Below the pieces are notes generated by a model. It was not told the origin of the DNA, searched no databases, and saw nothing but the letters and a program-made list of their open reading frames with translations. The position numbers and the translations under genes were made by a program. 64,000 bases of DNA from Actinobacteria bacterium OK074 (lineage in GTDB: Bacteria; Actinomycetota; Actinomycetes; Streptomycetales; Streptomycetaceae). Positions 58,394 through 64,000 of the stretch are shown here, in pieces. How positions within the stretch are numbered: position 1 is the first letter of the stretch; each line of letters opens with the position of its first letter. Location of the stretch: positions 1 to 64,000 of the forward strand of contig LJCV01000259.1 of assembly GCA_001298575.1 (NCBI GenBank). Reading direction: 5' to 3'.

Positions 58394-61300
58394 TCACCCC
58401 GCCCGCTCCGCAGCCGCACCCCCCGCGACCACCACACCCATCACCTCCCGCGCATGCCGCCCCGGCACCATCCCCAGGCGCCACCCCTGCCATCCCTCCT
58501 CCAGGCGGATGCCGCGCTCCAGGGCCAGGCCGTACGCGGCCACGTAGCCGTCGAGTTTGTCGTCGCGGAGGGGGTGGCCCGAGCGGGAGAGCTGGGCGAG
58601 TTCCTCCTCGGCCACCGCCGTGCCGATCTCGACTCCGCCGGGGGCGGCGTACGGCAGGAGGGTGCAGCGCAGGAAGCGGGCCCAGTCCTCGCCGCGGCGG
58701 TCGCCGTAGGAGGAGAACAGGCCGGCGGCCTCGTCGCAGAGGGCGAGGGCCTGCGGGGTACGGGTGTTGCCCGCGTCCACGACGGCCAGCTCCAGGCAGG
58801 TCCATGCCTCGCCGTGGGCGACGCCGATGCGCTGGAAGTCGGCCTTCGCGTCCACCAGCAGCTGGCGGGCGAAGCCCGAGTTGCGCAACGAGCCCGTCTG
58901 GGCGGCGCGTTGGTCGCGGGTGACGCGCGCGGAGTGGTGGCGGGCGCAGGCCAGGCCGTACACGTCCCGCATGCGGGAGAACATCGTGCGGGAACGTTCC
59001 AGCTCGCGCACCGCCCGGTTCAGGTCGCCGGTCTCCTCCAGGGCCTGGCCCAGGTAGTACACGGTCCATGCCTCGCCGCGCGCGTCCTCGTTGTCCCGGT
59101 GGGCGGCCACCGCCTGTCCCAGGCCCTCCACCGCGGTGGCCGCGTCGCCCGCGACCAGCCGGGCGCGCGCCAGTTGGGTCAGCGCCCACGCCTCGCCGCG
59201 GGCGTCGCGGGTACGGCCGTAGAGGTCGAGCGCGGTGTGCAGCGCGGCTTCGGCGGCCGGGATGTCGCCCATCCGCAGCCGTAGCTGGCCGAGTTGGAAG
59301 TACGCCCATGCCTCGCCGTGCACGGATTCGTTCTCGCGGTGCAACTCCAGGGCGGAGGTGAGCAGTTCGAGGGCCTCGGACAGGCGGGAGCGGTCGCGTT
59401 CGACGGCCGCGAGCGCGTGCATGGTCCAGGCGCGGTCCGCCGCGAGGCCGGGCGCGGCCTGCATGTCCATCGCCTCGCGCAGCTTCGCCGCCGCCTGGGT
59501 CAGGTTGCCCTGGTGGTGCAGGGTGATGCCGAGGGAGCACAACGCCCTTGCGGCGCCCGCGTCTTGGTGCGCTTCGAGGTAGAGATCGACGACAGAGGCC
59601 AGGGTCGTGCGGGCCTTGTCGAGCTCGCCCAGCTGGCGCGCGGCGATACCGGTACGCCACTGCACCGACCGTACGAGCAGCCCCTGGTCGACCGCCTGGG
59701 TCAACTCGCTGATCTCGCCCAGGCGGTAGAGGTCGCCGCGCAGCAGGCAGTAGTCGCACAGCGCGCCGAGCAGGTTCAGTACGGCGGCCCGGTCGACGCC
59801 CTCGGCGTGGCGCAGGGCGGCCGTGATGAAACTCGACTCGTCGTCCAGCCAGCGCAGCGCCGCGTCCAGGGAGGTGAAGCCGTGCGGGCCGAAGCGGTCC
59901 GAGCGGGTGGACATGTTGCCGTCCACCAACCGCAGGACGGAGTCGGCGAGTTCGGCGTAGTTCTCGATGAGGCGTTCCTGCGCGGCGGTCCGCTCGGCGG
60001 GCTCCTCCTCGTCGAGGAGGCGGGCCTGGGCGAAGGCGCGGACGACGTCGTGCAGCCGGTAGCGGCTGCCGCGTACGTGGTCGATGAGACCGGCCTGCGC
60101 GAGGGCGGTGAGGTGGCGGGTGGCCTGGGCCTCGTCGGTCGCGAGCAGGGCCGCCGCCGCGCCCGCGCCCAGCGAGGCCCGTCCGGCCAGCGCCAGGCGC
60201 CGCAACAGGCGGCGGGCGGGCTCGGGTTGGTCGGTGTAGCGCAGCCACAGGGCCCGCTCGGCCGGCTCGACGGGGCCGTACGCGCCGAGGGCGGTGGCGA
60301 GTTGGAGCGGCGTGCGCGGGCCGAGCGAGGAGCCGGTGATGCGCAGCGCCAGCGGCAGGCCGCCGCACAACTCCCGGATACGGTCGGCGGACTGGGCGTC
60401 GTACGGGTCCGGTTTGCGCTCGGCGGCGGCGTACAGGAGGTCCTCGGAGGCCGCCGAGTCCAGCGGCTCGACCGCCAACTGGTGCACCCAGGCGGGCAGT
60501 TCGGCCGGGAGTTGCAGAGGGGTGCGGGCGGTGACCAGGACCAGGCTCTCGGAGTGCTCGGGCACCAGGGTGCGTACCTGCTCGGCGTCGGAGGCGTCGT
60601 CGAGGACGATCGTCACCGGCATGCCGGTCAGCTGGCGGCGGTACAACTCGGTGAGCCGCTTGACCTGTTGGTCGCGCTGGTCCTGCGAGGAGCGCTCCCG
60701 GAACAGGAGTTGGTCTCGGGGCGCGCCGAGCCGGTTGAGCAGGTGGAACAGCGCGTCCCGGGTGGACAGCGGGGGCTCCTGCGGGCTGTCGCCGCGCAGG
60801 TCCACCACGCACGCGCCGCGGAACTGGTCCCTCAAGTCGTGCGCCGCGCGCACCGCGAGGGCCGAACGACCCGAGCCGGGCGCGCCGTGCAGCACGACCA
60901 CCACCGGCTTGGTCTCGGTGCCCGCGCGGGCCGCGTGCACCCACTGGGCGATCCGCGCGACCTCGGCCCGCCGCCCGGTGAACGGGTCGGCCGGTTGCGG
61001 GAGTTGGCCGAACGACTGCTCCAGCACACTGCGCCGCCGCGCCGCCCCGCTCTTGTCGGCGCCGCGCAGCTTGGGGGCGACCTTCTTCGCGGCCGGGCGG
61101 GTGTTCGTGGCGGCCGTCAGGACCCGTTGCTGGTCCAGGAACGGGCGGATGCCGCGCACCTCCAGCGCGGTGAGCCACTGCAACCTCAACTGCTCGGGCC
61201 CGCCGGGCTGGTTGACCGCCCCGGCACGCCGGTTCGCGGCCGGTACGTGCGCAGCCGTCACCTTGGCGACGGTGGCCGCCGCGCCCACCACCCCCGCGGT

Positions 61301-61633
61301 CACCCCGGCACCGAGCGCGACCGCGCTGTCCGTGCCCAGGACCAGGTCCGCCAGACAGGCCCCGACCGCCGCAACGGCCGCCACCAGCAAGGGAGTTCCG
61401 GCACCCTCGCGCGCGTACCGCTGGGCGAAGGTGAGCTGCCCGGCGGACGCCTCGTCGAGCGCCCGGGTGTAGGTGCCGTACTCCTCGGCGGCCGTCTGCG
61501 CCATCGCGTCGAGCGAACCGCGCGCCCGCGACAGCAGGATCCCGCCGTCGAGCCGGCCCCCCGAGCGCCGCACCTCCTCCTCCACCGCCCGCGCCAGCAG
61601 CCGCTCGGCAGCCGCCCGATGGCCGTCCCGCAT
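58394..61633 (-). CDS. NB-ARC/TPR signalling protein with degenerate Walker A
   Basis: 1079 aa. Residues 1-80 are a charged helical region and 80-128 a hydrophobic double segment that may sit in the membrane. The NB-ARC NTPase (about 215-560) has a Walker A written GAPGSGRSAL in which the essential Lys is Arg256. Walker B is VTIVLDDASDAEQV, and GLPLALRITGSSL is the GxP motif. A winged-helix (RYRLHDVVRAFAQARL) and about ten TPR-like repeats with a recurring RGEAW phrase follow. It resembles AfsR-type STAND proteins without the SARP DNA-binding domain. Output is unknown. The ATG at 61633 follows GAGGGGGA. Confidence 0.87.
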   Translation of the reverse strand: MRDGHRAAAERLLARAVEEEVRRSGGRLDGGILLSRARGSLDAMAQTAAEEYGTYTRALDEASAGQLTFAQRYAREGAGTPLLVAAVAAVGACLADLVLGTDSAVALGAGVTAGVVGAAATVAKVTAAHVPAANRRAGAVNQPGGPEQLRLQWLTALEVRGIRPFLDQQRVLTAATNTRPAAKKVAPKLRGADKSGAARRRSVLEQSFGQLPQPADPFTGRRAEVARIAQWVHAARAGTETKPVVVVLHGAPGSGRSALAVRAAHDLRDQFRGACVVDLRGDSPQEPPLSTRDALFHLLNRLGAPRDQLLFRERSSQDQRDQQVKRLTELYRRQLTGMPVTIVLDDASDAEQVRTLVPEHSESLVLVTARTPLQLPAELPAWVHQLAVEPLDSAASEDLLYAAAERKPDPYDAQSADRIRELCGGLPLALRITGSSLGPRTPLQLATALGAYGPVEPAERALWLRYTDQPEPARRLLRRLALAGRASLGAGAAAALLATDEAQATRHLTALAQAGLIDHVRGSRYRLHDVVRAFAQARLLDEEEPAERTAAQERLIENYAELADSVLRLVDGNMSTRSDRFGPHGFTSLDAALRWLDDESSFITAALRHAEGVDRAAVLNLLGALCDYCLLRGDLYRLGEISELTQAVDQGLLVRSVQWRTGIAARQLGELDKARTTLASVVDLYLEAHQDAGAARALCSLGITLHHQGNLTQAAAKLREAMDMQAAPGLAADRAWTMHALAAVERDRSRLSEALELLTSALELHRENESVHGEAWAYFQLGQLRLRMGDIPAAEAALHTALDLYGRTRDARGEAWALTQLARARLVAGDAATAVEGLGQAVAAHRDNEDARGEAWTVYYLGQALEETGDLNRAVRELERSRTMFSRMRDVYGLACARHHSARVTRDQRAAQTGSLRNSGFARQLLVDAKADFQRIGVAHGEAWTCLELAVVDAGNTRTPQALALCDEAAGLFSSYGDRRGEDWARFLRCTLLPYAAPGGVEIGTAVAEEELAQLSRSGHPLRDDKLDGYVAAYGLALERGIRLEEGWQGWRLGMVPGRHAREVMGVVVAGGAAAERAG

Positions 61634-61936
61634 GTCCCGTCCCCCTCGCCCGCAACAACTGTGCCTGCCGGTGTTTTCGGTACGTGTGGTGCGCCTGTTC
61701 TGTTGCTCCCCCGCTCCCTTGTTTCCCCGAACGCGGGCCTCCTGCCCCGTACCGGGCCTATCAGTGTCCTTGCGCAGACCGCGGAGCGCGAGAGGGCAAC
61801 GATCACGATCCGTCTTCGGACGATCACCATCCGCCCTTGTCCGGACGGCCGTCAGGGAGGCATCAGGGGCGTACCCGGGGTGGATCAGGGCGTTCCCGGA
61901 CAGAGATCGCGGCGGCTCAAGTGGCAAAGTGGACGC
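61634..61936. promoter_or_regulatory. 303-bp region upstream of NB-ARC gene
   Basis: No gene is seen. Short GATCA/GATCC and GTCCGGAC dyads lie at 61800-61855. It should hold the NB-ARC promoter and the original promoter of the displaced DUF255 gene. Confidence 0.35.
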
Positions 61937-62005
61937 ATGAACCGACTGGCTATGAGACCCCTCGTACCTGCTCCAGCACACCGACAGCCCCGTCGCCCGG
62001 CGGCT
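61937..62005 (+). pseudogene. decayed 5' end of YyaL/DUF255 gene
   Basis: ATGAACCGACTGGCT matches the first 15 nt of the intact gene at 63159 with two changes. One frame over, after a small deletion, the sequence encodes SYLLQHTDSPV, which corresponds to PYLLQHADNPV of the intact protein. Similarity ends at about 62000. It is therefore a frameshifted copy of the first ~20 codons. Its codons are GC-ended, unlike the start of the intact copy. Confidence 0.7.
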
Positions 62006-62294
62006 GGTTCCTGGAAGCGATGGGCGGCTCGGTCCGGGGGCTGACGATCCGACGGGACTTCAGCGTTTGGCTCCGGCGATCCACCCAGGCCGTGCGGCCG
62101 TTGTCCGAGATCGCCTGCCCTGCGTCACGGACCGCACGGATCAGACGTGCTTCCAACTCCGCCACTTCCAACTCCGTCACGTGGTCCCCACCCGACGCGA
62201 TTCGGATGCTGTTGGCACGACCGTCTGCCAACGCGATCCGGATCAGTTCCTGACCGGGCGCGACGCGACGATCGCACACGAGCCGGTGCGGCAT
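61950..62294 (-). CDS. small hypothetical protein ending inside the remnant
   Basis: 114 aa. Residues about 15-75 (ELIRIALADGRANSIRIASG, VTELEVAELEARLIRAVRDA) look like a real small domain with alternating strand and helix. The last ~30 residues are encoded antisense to the DUF255 remnant, so the natural C terminus was probably lost or replaced at the insertion junction. I do not recognise the family. Confidence 0.45.
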   Translation of the reverse strand: MPHRLVCDRRVAPGQELIRIALADGRANSIRIASGGDHVTELEVAELEARLIRAVRDAGQAISDNGRTAWVDRRSQTLKSRRIVSPRTEPPIASRNQPPGDGAVGVLEQVRGVS

Positions 62295-62407
62295 CCGCGG
62301 GAAGTGGACCTGGCCTGGAGGCGGACAGGGGCCCGGGCCGGTCTGCGAAGAACCACGACGCGGACGCTACCCGCGCAGCGCCGAAAGCAAGGTGAGCTTC
62401 TTCGTTC

Positions 62408-62863
62408 TCACATGGCCCCAAGGCCGACCGTGACGGAGGAGGGTGCAGCGGCCTTGATCACGCCGGTGAACATCTCACCGTCCCGGTATGCCTTCGTGGC
62501 GGGGTCGAGGACGTAGGTGCAGACGATGGGGACACCGGTGGCGGCCTGTTCGACCCGGGTGGGCGTGAGGTCGATGGTCTCCGCCCGGTAGACGGTGACG
62601 TCCGGACGGCGGTTGGTGAGCGGAACGTCCTGCAGACGGACGTCGAAGCCGGTGTCGGCGTTCCAGTCCGGGCCCGCGGCTGCGTCCAGGGCATTGGCCA
62701 GGATCAGGGCCGGCCGGTTGTGCCGCTTGGAGGCGCTCGGGCTTACGACGACCGTCCCGTCCGCGATCTCGATGCCGGCGCACTGCTCCTCGGACCAGGA
62801 GTCGTACTGCTCCGCGCTGATCTGCGTATGCATCCACGCGGGTGCCGCCATCTCAGGAGCCAT
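62408..62863 (-). pseudogene. Uma2-family (PD-(D/E)XK) nuclease with internal deletion
   Basis: 151 aa, compared with about 185-200 aa in the family. The N terminus (ISAEQYDSWSEEQCAGIEIADGTVVVSPSASKRH, trimmed) and the active-site Asp motif RRPDVTVYRAET match Uma2. The sequence then passes from LTPTR directly to VEQAATGVPIVCTYVLDPAT, without the expected segment of about 30-35 residues with the second catalytic Glu (VEIVSPGS). The frame is kept, so a protein may be made, but it should be inactive. Uma2 genes are abundant in Streptomyces and of unknown function. Confidence 0.6.
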
Positions 62864-63158
62864 GGGTACCTCCTTCGAGGAGCCTCGGCAGTCCCGGCAC
62901 CGCTGGGCTCAGCCTACGGTCCCGGGGCGCCCGATCCGGAAGAGCGCGATGGCCGAGCCTCCTCCCTCTCGGCACACACGACTCCGGGGTCGGTGGGGCA
63001 CCTCAACCAAATGATTGTCCCGCGTGAGTTGTCACGAACAGGAAGGCTGTCGTCTCCCAGGTGATGCCATGTGATGGCACGCAAGTGCGGCTCGGCCAAG
63101 TGCCAGAGCCTGTGCGGGCCTTGTCGACGGGGTCGGGCACTGTGAGAGGCTGGATCGC
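62864..63158. promoter_or_regulatory. upstream region of YyaL/DUF255 gene
   Basis: 295 bp with lower GC than its surroundings (for example 63000-63080). No gene is supported. GAGGCT at 63146-63151 ends 7 nt before the ATG at 63159 and may be the -10 of a leaderless start. Confidence 0.4.
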
Positions 63159-64000
63159 ATGAACCGGTTGGCTGGTGTGACCTCGCCTTATCTGCTTCAG
63201 CATGCCGACAATCCCGTCGACTGGTGGCCCTGGAGGCCGGAGGCATTCGAGGAAGCGCGCCGACGCGACGTACCCGTTCTACTGTCGGTTGGTTACTCTG
63301 CATGTCACTGGTGTCATGTCATGGCCCACGAATCGTTCGAGGACGAAGCGACGGCCGCGTATCTGAACGAACACTTCGTCAGCGTCAAGGTCGACCGGGA
63401 GGAGCGTCCGGACGTCGACGCCGTCTACATGGAGGCCGTGCAGGCCGCCACCGGGCAGGGCGGCTGGCCGATGACCGTCTTCCTCACCCCGGACGCCGAA
63501 CCCTTCTACTTCGGCACCTACTTCCCGCCCGAGCCCCGCCACGGCTCGCCCTCCTTCCGGCAGGTGCTCGAAGGCGTTCGGCAGGCGTGGACCGGACGCC
63601 GGGAGGAGGTCGCCGAGGTCGCCGGGAAGATCGTCCGCGATCTGTCCGAGCGCGAGATCTCCTACGGCGACGCCCGCCCGCCCGGCGAGGAGGAACTCGC
63701 GGCGGCGCTCCTCGGCCTCACCCGCGACTACGACCCGCAGCGCGGCGGCTTCGGCGGGGCGCCCAAGTTCCCGCCGTCCATGGTCATCGAGTTCCTGCTC
63801 CGCCACCACGCCCGCACAGGCTCCGAGGGCGCCCTCCAGATGGCCCAGGACACCTGCGAACGCATGGCCCGCGGCGGCCTCTACGACCAGCTCGGCGGCG
63901 GCTTCGCCCGCTACTCCGTCGACCGCGACTGGGTGGTCCCGCACTTCGAGAAGATGCTCTACGACAACGCCCTGCTGTGCCGCGCCTACGCCCACCTCTG
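63159..64000 (+). CDS. thioredoxin domain-containing protein YyaL/DUF255 (5' part, cut by window end)
   Basis: At least 280 codons, open to the window end. Read by eye it starts MNRLAGVTSPYLLQHADNPV, then DWWPWRPEAFEEARRRDVPVLLSVGYSACHWCHVM with the CHWC redox motif, trimmed by domain. VKVDREERPDVDAVYMEAVQ and GGWPMTVFLTPDAEPF follow, then the six-hairpin region (GGFGGAPKFPPSMVIEF and GGLYDQLGGGFARYS, HFEKMLYDNALL). The family is full-length at about 670-690 aa. The first ~60 codons use more A/T-ended codons than the rest, matching the idea that this 5' end was acquired with the upstream insert. Confidence 0.93.
   Translation, partial: MNRLAGVTSPYLLQHADNPVDWWPWRPEAFEEARRRDVPVLLSVGYSACHWCHVMAHESFEDEATAAYLNEHFVSVKVDREERPDVDAVYMEAVQAATGQGGWPMTVFLTPDAEPFYFGTYFPPEPRHGSPSFRQVLEGVRQAWTGRREEVAEVAGKIVRDLSEREISYGDARPPGEEELAAALLGLTRDYDPQRGGFGGAPKFPPSMVIEFLLRHHARTGSEGALQMAQDTCERMARGGLYDQLGGGFARYSVDRDWVVPHFEKMLYDNALLCRAYAHL

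Noticed and set aside
57540..61658. 1372-aa open frame on the minus strand
   Set aside because: It is a frame shadow of the NB-ARC gene in the same direction. The translation is Arg/Pro/Gly-rich and runs through the intergenic repeats and the small membrane gene.
1..64000. tRNA, rRNA, transposase, integrase or biosynthetic gene cluster
   Set aside because: None was found by eye. No clover-leaf with a CCA end or GTTCGA arm, no DDE or tyrosine recombinase motifs, and no PKS/NRPS domains.

Overview
The window is high-GC actinobacterial chromosome, almost certainly Streptomyces. Codons end in G/C throughout. Genes include mycothiol amidase (mca), the short acyl-CoA carboxylase epsilon subunit, a 42-aa MmpB-like membrane peptide, a GAF-GGDEF protein next to hutH, an LAxTG sortase substrate and DUF4307. 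As I recall, the gene order of the two outer blocks resembles the S. coelicolor SCO4917-SCO4975 region; no comparison was run. No tRNA, rRNA, CRISPR array or transposase was seen.

Region 1 (1-27.6 kb) is mostly conserved housekeeping sequence. It holds purine nucleoside phosphorylase, a GGCT-fold protein, an LpdA-type quinone reductase and a DeoR regulator. A two-gene unknown membrane module follows (4.4-5.8 kb). Next comes an acyl-CoA carboxylase cluster (alpha chain; beta, epsilon, mmpB and maf) with the biotin ligase BirA facing it. Then come a class III cyclase, an enoyl-CoA hydratase, a diguanylate cyclase, histidine ammonia-lyase, a sortase substrate, an L,D-transpeptidase lipoprotein, a MacB-like ABC pair and a large secreted subtilase.

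Region 2 (27.7-46.6 kb) looks accessory. It has regulator/oxidoreductase pairs (AraC with aldo-keto reductase, MmyB-type XRE with Zn alcohol dehydrogenase), an RsbW-like ATPase, decayed gene fragments, and an iron-siderophore uptake operon behind an iron box but without an ATPase. Its centrepiece is a putative conflict/self-killing operon: EACC1 (41313-41756) overlaps by 4 nt a 1462-aa caspase-nSTAND-WD40 protein (36928-41316). A nearby protein (43944-44855) carries a RHIM-like amyloid motif. DUF5829, MerR, DUF3455 and DUF4291 genes fill the rest.

Region 3 (46.7-64 kb) returns to core genes: msrA, cystathionine gamma-synthase, a small sigma-like/membrane pair, MarR, threonine deaminase with ACT domain, a DrrAB-type exporter, greA, DUF4307, mca, a large NB-ARC/TPR protein and the start of a YyaL/DUF255 thioredoxin-domain gene. 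A decayed 5' copy of that last gene lies 1.2 kb upstream, with a hypothetical gene and an internally deleted Uma2 nuclease between. This suggests a small insertion that displaced the original 5' end.

Many start codons sit 6-8 nt after a TANNNT-like hexamer with no Shine-Dalgarno sequence, the layout of leaderless transcripts. I used this to choose starts (lpdA, deoR, birA, GGDEF gene, hutH and others). Starts, motifs and repeats were read by eye, and family names come from memory of conserved motifs rather than database searches.
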